Origin: Citrobacter portucalensis
GTDB lineage: Bacteria > Pseudomonadota > Gammaproteobacteria > Enterobacterales > Enterobacteriaceae
Reading direction: 5' to 3'
Assembly: GCF_002042885.1 (NCBI RefSeq)
Contig: NZ_MVFY01000002.1
Coordinates: 186,001-250,000, forward strand
DNA length: 64,000 bases
Under the pieces are notes generated by a model. That model worked only from the letters and a program-made list of their open reading frames with translations. It was not told where the DNA came from and made no database searches. Made by a program: the position numbers and the translations under genes. Below are positions 43,630 through 54,317 of this stretch, in pieces. Position 1 is the stretch's first letter, and each line of letters begins with the position of its first letter.

Positions 43630-44547
43630 ATGTCAAAACGATTACCACCCTTAAATGCGTTACGTGTTTTTGATGCTGCAGCGCGTCATTTAAGCTTTAC
43701 TCGCGCAGCAGAAGAGCTTTTTGTGACGCAGGCCGCAGTAAGTCACCAAATCAAGTCACTTGAGGATTTTTTGGGGCTAAAACTGTTTCGTCGACGCAAT
43801 CGATCTTTGCTGTTAACGGAAGAAGGTCAAAGCTACTTTCTCGACATTAAAGAGATTTTTTCGCAATTAACCGACGCGACGCGTAAACTTCAGGCACGCA
43901 GTGCAAAAGGTGCGCTTACCGTTAGTTTATTGCCCAGTTTTGCGATCCAATGGCTGGTGCCCAGACTCTCTAGCTTTAACTCAGCTTATCCGGGAATCGA
44001 TGTCAGGATCCAGGCGGTGGACCGTCAGGAAGACAAACTGGCTGATGATGTTGATGTGGCGATTTTCTACGGACGCGGCAACTGGCCGGGTCTGCGCGTT
44101 GAAAAATTGTACGCAGAATATTTATTGCCGGTCTGCTCTCCGCTGTTGCTTACCGGTGATAAACCGCTAAAGACACCGGACGACCTGGCAAAACACACTT
44201 TATTGCATGATGCGTCGCGACGAGACTGGCAAGCCTATACGCGCCAGCTTGGCCTGAATCATATCAACGTGCAGCAGGGACCTATCTTCAGCCATAGCGC
44301 CATGGTGCTACAGGCTGCAATCCATGGACAGGGGATCGCGCTGGCTAACAACGTCATGGCGCAGTCCGAAATTGAAGCCGGACGTCTGGTCTGTCCGTTT
44401 AACGATGTTCTGGTCAGCAAAAACGCATTTTATCTGGTTTGTCATGACAGTCAGGCAGAACTGGGTAAAATAGCCGCCTTCCGTCAGTGGATTCTGGCGA
44501 AAGCGGCCACGGAACAAGAAAAATTCCGCTTTCGTTATGAACAATAA
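43630..44547 (+). CDS. gcvA: GcvA, regulator of glycine cleavage and gcvB
   Basis: LysR-family regulator of the gcvTHP glycine cleavage operon and activator of gcvB. The 305-residue protein has an N-terminal winged helix (LNALRVFDAAARHLSFTRAAEELFVTQAAVSHQIKSLE with the helix-turn-helix about 22-42) and a substrate-binding domain. The 128-base gap to the divergent gcvB start (43502-43629) must hold both promoters and GcvA sites. ygdD follows 18 bases later. Confidence 0.96.
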   Translation: MSKRLPPLNALRVFDAAARHLSFTRAAEELFVTQAAVSHQIKSLEDFLGLKLFRRRNRSLLLTEEGQSYFLDIKEIFSQLTDATRKLQARSAKGALTVSLLPSFAIQWLVPRLSSFNSAYPGIDVRIQAVDRQEDKLADDVDVAIFYGRGNWPGLRVEKLYAEYLLPVCSPLLLTGDKPLKTPDDLAKHTLLHDASRRDWQAYTRQLGLNHINVQQGPIFSHSAMVLQAAIHGQGIALANNVMAQSEIEAGRLVCPFNDVLVSKNAFYLVCHDSQAELGKIAAFRQWILAKAATEQEKFRFRYEQ

Positions 44548-44565
44548 TTTACGTAGGGTATTCAA

Positions 44566-44961
44566 ATGACCAGCCGTTTTATGCTGATTTTTGCCGCCGT
44601 AAGTGGCTTTATCTTTGTGGCGTTGGGCGCCTTTGGGGCTCATGTTCTGAGCAAAACCCTCGGTGTTGTTGAAATGGGGTGGATTCAGACCGGCCTTGAG
44701 TATCAGGCGTTTCATACGCTGGCTATCTTTGGCCTGGCCGTCGCCATGCAACGGCGCATTAGTATTTGGTTTTACTGGAGTAGCGTGTTTCTGGCATTAG
44801 GTACAGTGCTGTTTAGCGGCAGTCTGTATTGTCTCGCGCTCTCTCATTTACGCCTGTGGGCGTTTGTTACCCCTGTCGGCGGCTTCAGCTTCCTCGTAGG
44901 CTGGGCGCTGATGTTAGTGGGCGCTATTCGATTGAAACGTAAGGGCGTTAGCCATGAATAA
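44566..44961 (+). CDS. ygdD: YgdD, DUF423 inner-membrane protein
   Basis: A 131-residue protein with four hydrophobic helices (residues about 4-22, 42-60, 70-90, 98-118) and the DUF423 N-terminal GALGAFGAH-type motif ([12 protein letters not shown] at about 20-31). Function unknown. It sits between gcvA and rlmM on one strand and overlaps rlmM by 8 bases, so it is probably co-translated with it. Confidence 0.92.
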   Translation: MTSRFMLIFAAVSGFIFVALGAFGAHVLSKTLGVVEMGWIQTGLEYQAFHTLAIFGLAVAMQRRISIWFYWSSVFLALGTVLFSGSLYCLALSHLRLWAFVTPVGGFSFLVGWALMLVGAIRLKRKGVSHE

Positions 44962-46054
44962 GGTTGTATTGTTGTGTCGCCCAGGTTTTGAAAAAGAGTG
45001 CGCCGCAGAAATTACGGATAAAGCAGGACGCCGGGAAATCTTCGGTTTTGCCCGCGTGAAAGACAATGCGGGTTACGTCATCTTCGAATGCTATCAGCAG
45101 GACGATGCTGAAAAGTTAGTGAAAGAGCTGCCGTTTAGTTCGCTGATTTTTGCGCGTCAAATGTTTGTGGTGGGCGAGCTGCTGCAATACTTACCGCCGG
45201 AAGATCGTATTACACCGATCGTTGGCATGTTGCAGGGCGTGGTGGAAAAGGGTGGCGATCTGCGAGTAGAAGTTGCCGACACCAATGAAAGCAAAGAGCT
45301 GGTTAAATTTTGCCGTAAATTTACCGTACCGTTGCGTGCAGCGCTGCGCGAAGCGGGCGTACTGGCAAAGTATGAAACGCCAAAGCGTCCGGTGGTTCAC
45401 GTCTTCTTTATCGCCCCTGGCTGTTGTTATACCGGCTATTCCTGGCCTGACAATAACTCACCGTTTTACATGGGGATTCCGCGTCTGAAGTTTCCAGCCG
45501 ATGCGCCGAGCCGTTCAACGCTCAAGCTGGAAGAAGCGCTGCACGTGTTTATCCCTGCCGATGAATGGGATGAGCGTCTGGCGAACGGAATGTATGCGGT
45601 GGATTTAGGCGCCTGCCCGGGCGGATGGACCTATCAGCTGGTTAAACGCAACATGTGGGTTTATTCCGTGGATAACGGCCCGATGGCGCAAAGCCTGATG
45701 GATACCGGACAGGTCACCTGGCTACGTGAAGACGGATTTAAGTACCGTCCGAATCGCAACAACATTTCGTGGATGGTCTGTGACATGGTGGAGAAGCCGG
45801 CGAAGGTTGCCGCGCTGATGGCGCAATGGCTGGTCAACGGCTGGTGTCGTGAGACGATCTTCAACCTCAAGCTGCCGATGAAAAAACGCTACGAAGAGGT
45901 ATCACAGAACCTGGCTTACATTCAGGCCCAGCTTGATGAACATGGTGTAAATGCCCAGATTCAGGCGCGTCAGCTGTATCATGACCGTGAAGAAGTAACC
46001 GTTCACGTACGTCGTCTGTGGGCTGCCGTCGGCGGTCGTCGCGACGAGCGATAA
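44954..46054 (+). CDS. rlmM: 23S rRNA C2498 2'-O-methyltransferase RlmM
   Basis: SAM-dependent methyltransferase that methylates the ribose of C2498 in the peptidyl transferase centre. The 366 residues equal E. coli RlmM: N-terminal THUMP-like domain (about 1-175), then a Rossmann methyltransferase with [14 protein letters not shown] (about 218-231) binding SAM and the KDKE catalytic set within [14 protein letters not shown]. The start overlaps ygdD. Convergent with fucR across a REP. Confidence 0.96.
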   Translation: MNKVVLLCRPGFEKECAAEITDKAGRREIFGFARVKDNAGYVIFECYQQDDAEKLVKELPFSSLIFARQMFVVGELLQYLPPEDRITPIVGMLQGVVEKGGDLRVEVADTNESKELVKFCRKFTVPLRAALREAGVLAKYETPKRPVVHVFFIAPGCCYTGYSWPDNNSPFYMGIPRLKFPADAPSRSTLKLEEALHVFIPADEWDERLANGMYAVDLGACPGGWTYQLVKRNMWVYSVDNGPMAQSLMDTGQVTWLREDGFKYRPNRNNISWMVCDMVEKPAKVAALMAQWLVNGWCRETIFNLKLPMKKRYEEVSQNLAYIQAQLDEHGVNAQIQARQLYHDREEVTVHVRRLWAAVGGRRDER

Positions 46055-46065
46055 GGCTACAATCC

Positions 46066-46105
46066 AGGTCGGATGGCGGCGTAATCGCCCTATTCGGCCT
46101 GGATT
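46066..46105. repeat. REP between rlmM and fucR
   Basis: Palindrome CAGGTCGGATGGCGGCG...CGCCCTATTCGGCCTG. The fucR stop codon (46090-46092) and last codons lie inside it. Confidence 0.78.
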
Positions 46106-46818
46106 GCTTCAATCAGCTGTGTATCTGAAACAATATGCGTCACATCATCCAGATGCCCAATTCTGGCCTCTCCCGAACGATTAAATTTACTTTTATCGAT
46201 CAGTAATAAAGACTGCGATGCACGCTTAAGCAGAATGGATTTGAAGTCTGCGTTGGTTGCATTTGAGTCCCAGAGCGCACCGTCGCTGTCGATCCCTTCG
46301 CAGGAAAAAATAAACAGGTCAATCTCGAGTGGTTTTAGCTGCGAGATAAGCGAGGGATTAACGTAGCAACCGTATTTGCGCTCAAGGCGACCGCCGGAGC
46401 TGATAAGCTGAATGTGTTCACGTTTAGCCAATTCCTGGCAGATGGGCTGGCTGTTGGTAAAAACGTGAATGTTGATGTCCGGTAATTGTCGCGCCAGATA
46501 CCAGCAGGTAGAGCTGGCGTCTAAGGCAATCACCATACCTTCTTCGATCCATGCCAACGCTTCACGGGCGATATCCGCTTTGTGCGCATAGTGGCTTTTG
46601 AGTCGAATATGAAATGGGTCACCGCTGTCCTGATTTTCCCGGTGAATAACTTTGGCCCGACCGTGGTTGCGTAACACTTTTCCCTGGGTCTGTAACTCGC
46701 TGAGATCGCGGCGGATGGTCTCTTTGCTGACGTTAAGCTGCAAAGCCAGGGCTTCGGTTGTCAGGCTTTTGTGGTTAGTAAGCAGATCTACGATTGCCTG
46801 CTGGCGCGCCGCTTTCAT
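46090..46818 (-). CDS. fucR: L-fucose operon activator FucR
   Basis: DeoR-family regulator activating the fuc operons with fuculose-1-phosphate as inducer. The start at 46818 (MKAARQQAIVDLL) gives 242 residues; the frame is open 15 codons further. The helix-turn-helix lies at about 18-40 (LTTEALALQLNVSKETIRRDL) and the DeoR sugar-phosphate-binding domain follows (VIALDASSTCWYLA near 90). Its last residues (EAIQAE) are encoded by a REP and differ from K-12. It is the last gene of fucPIKUR. Confidence 0.95.
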   Translation of the reverse strand: MKAARQQAIVDLLTNHKSLTTEALALQLNVSKETIRRDLSELQTQGKVLRNHGRAKVIHRENQDSGDPFHIRLKSHYAHKADIAREALAWIEEGMVIALDASSTCWYLARQLPDINIHVFTNSQPICQELAKREHIQLISSGGRLERKYGCYVNPSLISQLKPLEIDLFIFSCEGIDSDGALWDSNATNADFKSILLKRASQSLLLIDKSKFNRSGEARIGHLDDVTHIVSDTQLIEAIQAE

Positions 46819-46875
46819 GTTCTGATCCTCATCTAATGATGAATGCCCGTACCTGACGGGCATTCTGACCAGAGA

Positions 46876-47298
46876 TTACGGCGTTACCCCTTTTTTTAAA
46901 AGAATATTCCCGTACTTTGCCCGCTCTCCTGTGATAACGATCGCAAACGCCTTTTGTGCTCGTTCGTAAAAGGCATAGCGGTCAATACGCGTGATGTCCG
47001 GGCAGGGGGTCTGTAATGAAAGCGCCTGACGATAGCGAGTCTCAACGTCAGGATCGAGAGTGTCACCTTCAACCGCAGCCATCATCACCAGCGGTGGGGC
47101 GTAGCTGTCCAGTTCAAATAGCGGAATAAGCGCCTGCAGCAGATCGCTGACCAGCAGACCGTCAGCGCGGATGACCTGTGGCCCCATGCTGTTGGCCGGG
47201 AAGTGGGCATCGGAAAAGATAATCTCATCGCCGTGTCCCATTTCGGCCAGCACTTTCAGTAAGTCGGGGGAAATTAAGGGAGATATCGTTTTAAGCAT
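46876..47298 (-). CDS. fucU: L-fucose mutarotase FucU
   Basis: Interconverts alpha- and beta-L-fucose before isomerisation. The start at 47298 ([26 protein letters not shown]) gives 140 residues, as in E. coli; the frame runs 76 codons further but inside fucK. RbsD/FucU fold: catalytic His in EMGHGDEI (His22) and the conserved [18 protein letters not shown] near the end. It lies one base after the fucK stop (TAACATG). Confidence 0.96.
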   Translation of the reverse strand: MLKTISPLISPDLLKVLAEMGHGDEIIFSDAHFPANSMGPQVIRADGLLVSDLLQALIPLFELDSYAPPLVMMAAVEGDTLDPDVETRYRQALSLQTPCPDITRIDRYAFYERAQKAFAIVITGERAKYGNILLKKGVTP

Positions 47299-47299
47299 G

Positions 47300-48718
47300 T
47301 TACTCGACTCCTGTGAGTTCGGATTCGGTTTGCGGATAGAAGTAACGGTACTGATAGCGCACCTGTTCGCGTGCCTGCTCCGGAGAGATAAATTCCCCGA
47401 TGCCTGACCAGGCAAACATTGCGGCGCCTGCCACGGTGGTTTCGGCATCATCCAGCACTTTGACAGGGATCCCGAGAACGTTCGCTTTGATTTGGTTCCA
47501 CAAGATGTTGCGGCTGCCCCCGCCAACTAATAGCAGTTCAGTGGCTTGGAAATGGCCGATTTTTTCCAGCGTTTGCAGATTCCGCTGCAGCTGTTCTGTC
47601 AGTCCTTCCAGCGCGGCGCGATAAAAGTGCCCACGGGTAGTATTGAGGGTAACCCCTTGCCAGCCCGCATTCTGACAGGCCAGCAGGTCGCAGTGCATCT
47701 TCACCCCTTCGGCACCAGCGGGAATATCCCGAGCTTCATCAATCAACGTTTGCCAGGGCGTGTCCGCGGTCCATAACAGCTTACGAACCCATTCAAGCAC
47801 ACCGGAGGCCAGCCACTGCATACCGGGATTGTTAAGCCCAGCCTGACTATCCAGCTCACAGGTGGAGCCCGCATAATGACTGAGCAGGGAGGTATTTACC
47901 TGCGCACTGCGTACCATCAGAATTTCCCATGTGCCGGAAGAGAGCACCGGTTCATCCTGTTGGGCTCCTGCGCCAAATAGCGCAAACTGTGTGTCGTGTC
48001 CGGCAGAGATGACTGGAATACCCTCTGGAAGTCCGAGCTGGCTGGCGGCCTCGCGTTGCAGTACCCCAATTTGTTCGCCTGCTTCAACCAGGCGCGGAAA
48101 CAGGCGACGCGGTATGCCTGTTGCCTGCAAAATGTCCTGGCTGAAATCACGTTGCTGGATATCCAGCATCTGGCTGGTTCCCGCCATGGTGATGTCAGTT
48201 GTGAACTCGCCGGTTAAACGTTGGTTGATAAGCGACGAGATAAACAGCCAGGCGTGCGCCTGTTCCAGTAATTGCGGGTGGTTCTCTTTCAGCCACACCA
48301 GTTTGTACAGTGTATTGAAGCTAAACGCGCCAACGCCGGAGATTTCCTGCAGTTGCTGCGGCGACATGTAGCGATGGATATTCTCCATTACCGCTGCGGT
48401 ACGTGGGCATTTCCAACTGATCACCGGGTACAGTTGTTTGCCGTTCTTATCCACCAGCGCGCCATCCACGCCGAAGGTGGTGACGGCGATCCCGCGAATT
48501 TGGCAGGCGGCCAATTGTGAGGAAAGCCGCTGACAGCAGTCGGCAAAGCGCTGCAGAATGGCCTCCAGCGACCATTGGTGCCAGGCACTGTTTTCTGCGG
48601 CGATGTCACTGGCGTTCGGGGTCGCTGCGCGGGCGACAATCTTTCCCTGTCGGTCAACGGCAATGGCCCGTACGTTGGTCGCGCCACAGTCGAGAACCAG
48701 AATAACCTCTTGTTTCAT
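47300..48718 (-). CDS. fucK: L-fuculokinase FucK
   Basis: Phosphorylates L-fuculose to L-fuculose-1-phosphate. The start at 48718 ([22 protein letters not shown]) gives 472 residues. FGGY-kinase signatures are present: the N-terminal phosphate-1 loop DCGATNVR, the catalytic Asp in [11 protein letters not shown] near 85, and the C-terminal GGGSRN near 388. A 107-base gap with a BIME separates it from the upstream fucI. An AGGAGC ribosome site precedes the ATG. Confidence 0.96.
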   Translation of the reverse strand: MKQEVILVLDCGATNVRAIAVDRQGKIVARAATPNASDIAAENSAWHQWSLEAILQRFADCCQRLSSQLAACQIRGIAVTTFGVDGALVDKNGKQLYPVISWKCPRTAAVMENIHRYMSPQQLQEISGVGAFSFNTLYKLVWLKENHPQLLEQAHAWLFISSLINQRLTGEFTTDITMAGTSQMLDIQQRDFSQDILQATGIPRRLFPRLVEAGEQIGVLQREAASQLGLPEGIPVISAGHDTQFALFGAGAQQDEPVLSSGTWEILMVRSAQVNTSLLSHYAGSTCELDSQAGLNNPGMQWLASGVLEWVRKLLWTADTPWQTLIDEARDIPAGAEGVKMHCDLLACQNAGWQGVTLNTTRGHFYRAALEGLTEQLQRNLQTLEKIGHFQATELLLVGGGSRNILWNQIKANVLGIPVKVLDDAETTVAGAAMFAWSGIGEFISPEQAREQVRYQYRYFYPQTESELTGVE

Positions 48719-48743
48719 AATTGCTCCTGGGAGATTACCTATT

Positions 48744-48814
48744 GCCGGATGGCGGCTTCGCCTTATCCGGCCTACAAAACCGTGTGCTTCGTAGGCCGCG
48801 CCGCCATCAGGCAA
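48744..48814. repeat. Intra-operon REP pair between fucI and fucK
   Basis: Facing REP arms (GCCGGATGGCGGCTTCGCC, TTATCCGGCC and GTAGGCCGCGCCGCCATCAGGC) fill most of the gap inside the fucPIKUR operon. Such elements often protect the upstream mRNA and lower downstream expression. Confidence 0.88.
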
Positions 48815-48825
48815 TCGCTCGATGT

Positions 48826-50601
48826 TTAACGCTTATACAGCGGACCGTAGTTCTGACAAGCGCGGTAATCCTGACCTTCCGTATCCATACCGTGGGCGGC
48901 CCAGGAGGAAGGACGATAAATTTTCTCGTCTTCCACGTTGTGCATGCACACCGGGATACGCAGCATGGCAGCCAGAGTGATAAAGTCCGCACCTACGTGA
49001 CCAATCGTCAGCACCCCGTGGTTAGCGCCCCAGTTAGCCATGACGGAATAGACGTCGCTGAACGGGCCCTTGCCGGTTAAGCGCGGAGCAAACCAGGTGG
49101 TTGGCCATGTGGAGTTGGTACGCGCATCAAGCTGGTCGTTCATATCTTTCGGCAACTCCACGCTCCAGCCTTCCGCGATTTGCAGCACCGGCCCCAACCC
49201 TTTGATGATGTTGATACGGCTCATGGTGAACGGCACACCGCCTTCAGTCAGGAAGCGAGATGAGTAACCGCCCCCGCGGAAGTATTCGTGAATAGCCGGG
49301 CACCATTCGGTTGCCGCCAGGCATTCATCCGCCTCTTTCTGCGAGATTTCCCAGTGTGGTTTCATGGTCGGTTTACCTTCGCTGTCGCGCTGTTTGCAGG
49401 AACCGTCCAGTGCCGCAGAACCGGAGTTAATCAAGTGAATAATGCCGTGCTCAGCAAGACCGGTCAGCGGTTTACCCGTGACGCGTTCAACCGCCTCTGG
49501 CGACCAGTAGGTACGCACATCGGCAAAGACCTGGGCCGTGCCGGTGAGTTGATGGCCGAACAGCATCGCCACGCCGTTCAGGCTGTCGTTTTCTGTCGCG
49601 ACAACGAACGGTTCACGAACGCCATTCCAGTCAAAGGAGCTGTTGAGCAACGCTTCGGCGGTATCGCCATTTGGGTATTGATCGGTCCAGTGACGCTGGC
49701 CCTGGAAGCCTGCGGCGATCGCGTTATAGCCCAGGGATTCTTCGACCAGACCTTTGTCTGCCAGCTTTTTGTTACCCTGCATCATGTCGCGAATGCACAT
49801 AGCCATCAGCAGGCTTTCTTTCAGCACTGCGCGGCTTTGTTCTGCGTTACGCTTATATTGCTGCGCGTTCTGATCTTCGCCGTAGCGGAAGTTTTTGTCC
49901 GCCCACGCCAGCGCCATTTCCAGCTCGGTTTCATCATAGATTTTCTGGTCAATGCGACGACGCAGTTCGGTCATATCAACCGCCTGCACCTTCATACCCA
50001 GCCAGGATTCAAAGAAGTTATGGTCGACGATAGAACCGGCGATGCCCATTGATACACCACCGACAGACAGGTAGCTTTTCCCTTTCATACTGGCGACCGC
50101 TAAGCCGGCACGGGCAAAGCGCAGCAGTTTTTCTTCAACATCGGCAGGGATAGATGTGTCGTCTGCATCCTGTACGTCATGACCATAGATGGAGAAGGCA
50201 GGAAGTCCTTTTTGGCTGTGAGCTGCCAGTGCGGCGGCCAGGTAAACCGCCCCCGGACGTTCCGTGCCGTTGAAGCCCCAGATCGCTTTCGGGCGCATCG
50301 GATCCATGTCGATGGTTTCACTGCCGTAGCACCAACATGGGGTAACGGTAATCGTCACGCCAACATTCTGGCTGCTGAATTTTTCTTCACAGGCTGCGGA
50401 TTCCGCCATGCCGGCGATACAGGTATCGGCAATCACACATTCAATTTGTGCGCCGCAGGCATGACGAAGTTTTTCAGTGATAAGCGCTGCGGTAGCTTTA
50501 GCCATATTCATGGTTTGCTCTTCGAGCGACTCACGTACACCCATACGACGTCCGTCAATAACCGGGCGAATACCAATTTTTGGTAAGCTGATTTTTTTCA
50601 T
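48826..50601 (-). CDS. fucI: L-fucose isomerase FucI
   Basis: Manganese-dependent ketol isomerase, L-fucose to L-fuculose. The 591 residues equal E. coli FucI with the Mn ligands in [11 protein letters not shown] (Glu, about 337), [12 protein letters not shown] (Asp, about 361) and near [11 protein letters not shown] (His, about 528). The ATG at 50601 is used; a GTG one codon upstream is in frame but nearer to the GAGGA ribosome site. It lies 31 bases after fucP. Confidence 0.97.
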   Translation of the reverse strand: MKKISLPKIGIRPVIDGRRMGVRESLEEQTMNMAKATAALITEKLRHACGAQIECVIADTCIAGMAESAACEEKFSSQNVGVTITVTPCWCYGSETIDMDPMRPKAIWGFNGTERPGAVYLAAALAAHSQKGLPAFSIYGHDVQDADDTSIPADVEEKLLRFARAGLAVASMKGKSYLSVGGVSMGIAGSIVDHNFFESWLGMKVQAVDMTELRRRIDQKIYDETELEMALAWADKNFRYGEDQNAQQYKRNAEQSRAVLKESLLMAMCIRDMMQGNKKLADKGLVEESLGYNAIAAGFQGQRHWTDQYPNGDTAEALLNSSFDWNGVREPFVVATENDSLNGVAMLFGHQLTGTAQVFADVRTYWSPEAVERVTGKPLTGLAEHGIIHLINSGSAALDGSCKQRDSEGKPTMKPHWEISQKEADECLAATEWCPAIHEYFRGGGYSSRFLTEGGVPFTMSRINIIKGLGPVLQIAEGWSVELPKDMNDQLDARTNSTWPTTWFAPRLTGKGPFSDVYSVMANWGANHGVLTIGHVGADFITLAAMLRIPVCMHNVEDEKIYRPSSWAAHGMDTEGQDYRACQNYGPLYKR

Positions 50602-50632
50602 CACAGATTCCTCACGTTATTCGGATAAATAT

Positions 50633-51943
50633 TCAGTTGGCTGCCGTTTGTGAACGGAAGCGGGCAAAAATAAAGATGATGGCGAAGCAAAGCGCCGGGA
50701 CCAGTTCAGCGGTCGGGATATTGCCAGCGGCATCGCTGACAAAGCCCATCACCGGGGTCACAATGCCGCCGCCAATGATGGTCATGACGATAAAAGACGA
50801 GCCGTATTTGGTGTCTTGTCCCAGATTTTTGATCCCCAGAGAAAAAATGGTTGGGTACTGAATCGACATAAATGCGCTGCACAACGTCAGGGCCAGCAGG
50901 CCGATCTGGCCACCGGTGAAGGCGGAAATCAGGCACAGAATCATGGCAAGCAGGGCATATGCGGCCAGCACTTTATGCGGCGCAAAGCGACTGATAAGCC
51001 AGGTGCCGGAGAAACGACCGATAAAGAAGCACACCATGGTGCCGGTCAGGTAGTTGGCGGCGAAACCTGGCGTCATGCCTGGGATCTCTTCGATTGCGTA
51101 GCGAATCAGGTAGCTCCAGCAGGCAGTTTGTGCACCGACGTAGCAGAACTGCGCCAGTACCGCCCAACGCCAGTGGCGAATGCGCACCAGGCGGGAAAGG
51201 GACGCGGAGAATGAACTCTGAGCGTTGTCACTGTGATCGTCACTTTGCAGGGTCGGAAACTTGGTAAACATGATCAGCAGGGCGACCAGCAAAACGACCG
51301 CGACGATGATCATATAAGGGGTTTGAACCGATAACACCAGGCTGTGCTTGTAGGCGCTTAGCTGTTCTGGCGCCATCTTATCGAGTACGTCTTGAGATTG
51401 ATGTGGCACATTAGACAAAATAAGACTTTGCCCAAAAACAACCGCAATAATGGCACCAAATGAGTTAAAAGTTTGCGCGAGATTTAATCGGAAATGACCG
51501 CCGCTTTCCGGGCCCAGTACGGTTACAAAGGGGTTGGCAGCCGTTTCCAGACAACCTAAGCCCGCCGCAATAATAAATAGGCCAATCAAGAATAAGGTGT
51601 AATTCATTACTTCAGCCGCTGGCCAGAATAATGCTGCACCGATGGCATATAAGAATAATCCGGTAATAATGCCTGCTTTATAACTTAGTTTTTTCATCAG
51701 GATCCCAGCTGGGATTGGAATGACGAAATAACCAAAATAAAAAGCAGATTGAATCAGACCAGCCTGAAAGTTTGTTAATGTAAAAGCTTGCTGAAATTGT
51801 GGTAATAAAATGTCATTAAGATTATTGGCAACCGCCCAAAGAAAAAACAGTGAACAGAGCAACGCGAAGGGAATGACATAATTTTTTGTCTGCCCCCGCT
51901 CTACCGCATGAAAACTTTGTGTTTGTATTGATGTGTTTCCCAT
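50633..51943 (-). CDS. fucP: L-fucose:proton symporter FucP
   Basis: Major-facilitator importer of L-fucose. The product has 436 residues against 438 in E. coli. Twelve membrane helices are visible; the acidic residues known to matter in FucP correspond to Asp44 in NNLNDILLPQF and Glu133 in GLGCLETAANPF. First gene of the fucPIKUR transcript, divergent from fucAO across 563 bases. The ATG at 51943 follows a GAGGATT ribosome site. Confidence 0.96.
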   Translation of the reverse strand: MGNTSIQTQSFHAVERGQTKNYVIPFALLCSLFFLWAVANNLNDILLPQFQQAFTLTNFQAGLIQSAFYFGYFVIPIPAGILMKKLSYKAGIITGLFLYAIGAALFWPAAEVMNYTLFLIGLFIIAAGLGCLETAANPFVTVLGPESGGHFRLNLAQTFNSFGAIIAVVFGQSLILSNVPHQSQDVLDKMAPEQLSAYKHSLVLSVQTPYMIIVAVVLLVALLIMFTKFPTLQSDDHSDNAQSSFSASLSRLVRIRHWRWAVLAQFCYVGAQTACWSYLIRYAIEEIPGMTPGFAANYLTGTMVCFFIGRFSGTWLISRFAPHKVLAAYALLAMILCLISAFTGGQIGLLALTLCSAFMSIQYPTIFSLGIKNLGQDTKYGSSFIVMTIIGGGIVTPVMGFVSDAAGNIPTAELVPALCFAIIFIFARFRSQTAAN

Positions 51944-52506
51944 AGAATCCTCATCAGTTCATAAGCATGTTCAACAGCTTAAGAGTACGATTGGTGATTT
52001 TTACCAACCTGCTAATCCAGGTGAGTTCCGGTAACCTGCCAGATAAAATTGGCCTTCATGAATGAACTCATGAATTCATTTTCAAATAAAAACCGGCCAT
52101 TAATATGATGGTGGTCACATTTATGCTCAGGGTGTGGGTTTATGTGATTATCATCACTTTAATTTCTTTAAAACAATGACCGTTTGAGAAAAATAAATTA
52201 AAAAGCCACAGGGATAATGCCCGAATTAATTAGTTAAGTGGAAAACGGGCAATGGTAACAATTTATTCGCAAATGACCGTTTTACAATGGTTTTATTAAG
52301 AACGGACATTTTGCAATTGTAATATTATGCCTGCATGTTTTTATTCAGCGTTATTAGTTGATGAACATCACAAAATCCAGTGCTAAAAATTCCCTTCTCT
52401 TTATTCAGCATGATGATAGTTAGCAAATACCCGCTTAAATCAACAGAGCGTCGAGGTATTAGCAATGTTCTGTTGTCGCATTTTGACTCACTGAGAGAGG
52501 TAAGTA
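51944..52506. promoter_or_regulatory. fucP-fucA divergent control region
   Basis: These 563 bases are AT-rich and hold no gene that I can support. A CRP-like site TGTGA-N6-TCACT lies at 52143-52158, and a weaker one ends in TCACA at 52368-52372. FucR sites are expected here but have no consensus I can apply. This region should drive fucPIKUR leftwards and fucAO rightwards, with FucR and cAMP-CRP activation known from E. coli. Confidence 0.7.
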
Positions 52507-53154
52507 ATGGAACGAAATACGCTGGCACGGCAGATTATCAATACCTGCCTGGAAATGACCCGTCTGGGGTTGAATCAGGGGACTGCGGGTAATGTAAGTG
52601 TGCGTTACCAGGACGGGATGTTAATTACCCCGACGGGTATTCCGTATGACAAACTCACCGAATCCCACATTGTGTACATCAACGCTGAGGGGCAGCACGA
52701 AGAAGGGAAATTACCTTCCAGCGAGTGGCGGTTCCATATGGCCGCTTATCAGACGCGTCCCGATGCTCAGGCGGTGGTCCATAATCATGCCGTGCATTGT
52801 ACTGCTGTTTCTATTCTCAATCGGCCAATCCCGGCAATCCATTACATGATTGCGGCGGCTGGCGGTAACTCAATTCCCTGTGCGCCATATGCGACGTTTG
52901 GCACGCGTGAGCTTTCCGAGCACGTTGCGGTAGCGCTGAAAAACCGAAAAGCAACGCTGTTGCAGCATCATGGGCTGATCGCCTGCGAGGAAAATCTGGA
53001 AAAAGCCCTGTGGTTAGCGCATGAAGTGGAAGTGCTGGCGCAGCTTTATCTCAGCACGCTGGCGATTACCGATCCGGTTCCGGTACTGGACGATGAGGCT
53101 ATCGCTATTGTGCTGGAAAAATTCAAAACATATGGATTGCGTATTGAGGAATAG
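52507..53154 (+). CDS. fucA: L-fuculose-1-phosphate aldolase FucA
   Basis: Class II zinc aldolase splitting fuculose-1-phosphate into dihydroxyacetone phosphate and L-lactaldehyde. The 215 residues equal E. coli FucA with catalytic Glu73 (LPSSEWRFH) and zinc ligands His92 and His94 (VVHNHAVH) plus His155 in LLQHHGL. An AGAGAGGTAAGTA site precedes the ATG. fucO follows after 11 bases. Confidence 0.97.
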   Translation: MERNTLARQIINTCLEMTRLGLNQGTAGNVSVRYQDGMLITPTGIPYDKLTESHIVYINAEGQHEEGKLPSSEWRFHMAAYQTRPDAQAVVHNHAVHCTAVSILNRPIPAIHYMIAAAGGNSIPCAPYATFGTRELSEHVAVALKNRKATLLQHHGLIACEENLEKALWLAHEVEVLAQLYLSTLAITDPVPVLDDEAIAIVLEKFKTYGLRIEE

Positions 53155-53165
53155 GAGATAAAACG

Positions 53166-54314
53166 ATGGCGAACAGAATGATTCTGAACGAAACGGCATG
53201 GTTTGGCCGGGGAGCTGTTGGCGCATTAACCGATGAAGTTATTCGTCGTGGTTATCGCAAAGCATTGATTGTGACTGATAAAAATCTGGTGCAGTGCGGC
53301 ATTGTTGAGAAGGTGACTTCCCGAATGGATGCTGCAGGTCTGGCATGGGAAATCTATTCAGGCGTTATTCCTAATCCAACCATTGCGGTAGTGCAGGAAG
53401 GATTGAGTGTCTTTCAGCAAAGCGGCGCAGACTATCTGGTCGCCATTGGCGGTGGCTCCCCGCAGGATACCTGTAAAGCGATTGGCATTATTAACAATAA
53501 CCCGGAGTTTGCGGATGTACGCAGCCTTGAAGGGTTATCGCCGACACGCTTCCCGAGCGTGCCTGTTATGGCTATACCAACCACTGCGGGAACGGCGGCG
53601 GAAGTGACCATTAACTACGTGATCACTGACGAAGAGAATCGGCGTAAGTTTGTTTGTGTCGATCCACATGACATCCCGCAGGTGGCGTTCATTGATGCTG
53701 ACATGATGGACGGCATGCCTGCTGCATTAAAAGCGGCTACTGGCGTAGATGCACTGACTCATGCCATTGAAGGCTACATCACGCGGGCTGCGTGGGCGCT
53801 TACCGATGCGCTGCACATTAAAGCCATCGAAATTATTGCCGGGTCATTACGCGGTTCCGTTGTGGGCGACAGCCAGGCGGGGGAAGCGATGGCTCTGGGC
53901 CAGTACGTTGCCGGGATGGGTTTCTCCAACGTAGGTCTGGGATTAGTGCATGGCATGGCACACCCGTTAGGCGCGTTCTACAACACGCCGCACGGCGTCG
54001 CGAATGCCATTTTGCTGCCGCACGTGATGCACTATAACGCCGAATTCACCGGGGAAAAATTCCGCGATATCGCCCGGGTAATGGGGGTTAAGGTTGAAGG
54101 ACTGACGCTGGCAGAGGCACGCAAAGCGGCGGTGGATGCCGTCTTCGCCCTTAATCGCGATGTAGGTATCCCACTGCATCTACGCGATGTTGGCGTCCGT
54201 AAAGAGGATATTCCTGCGCTGGCGCAAGCCGCATTTGACGATGTTTGTACCGGGGGAAATCCGCGTGAAGCGAGCCTTGGGGATATCGTTGAGCTGTACC
54301 ATACCGCCTGGTAA
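53166..54314 (+). CDS. fucO: Lactaldehyde reductase (1,2-propanediol oxidoreductase) FucO
   Basis: Iron-dependent group III alcohol dehydrogenase that reduces L-lactaldehyde to L-1,2-propanediol anaerobically. The 382-residue protein has the NAD motif GGGSPQDTCKAIG (about 96-108) and iron ligands Asp195 and His199 in GVDALTHAIEG, with further His in GLVHGMAHPLGAFYNTPHG. Second gene of fucAO; a GGAGATAAA ribosome site precedes it. A REP pair lies downstream. Confidence 0.97.
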   Translation: MANRMILNETAWFGRGAVGALTDEVIRRGYRKALIVTDKNLVQCGIVEKVTSRMDAAGLAWEIYSGVIPNPTIAVVQEGLSVFQQSGADYLVAIGGGSPQDTCKAIGIINNNPEFADVRSLEGLSPTRFPSVPVMAIPTTAGTAAEVTINYVITDEENRRKFVCVDPHDIPQVAFIDADMMDGMPAALKAATGVDALTHAIEGYITRAAWALTDALHIKAIEIIAGSLRGSVVGDSQAGEAMALGQYVAGMGFSNVGLGLVHGMAHPLGAFYNTPHGVANAILLPHVMHYNAEFTGEKFRDIARVMGVKVEGLTLAEARKAAVDAVFALNRDVGIPLHLRDVGVRKEDIPALAQAAFDDVCTGGNPREASLGDIVELYHTAW

Positions 54315-54317
54315 TCA

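Noticed and set aside
49288-50052. A 254-codon plus-strand open frame
   Set aside because: Antisense to the well-conserved fucI gene; shadow of its codon pattern.
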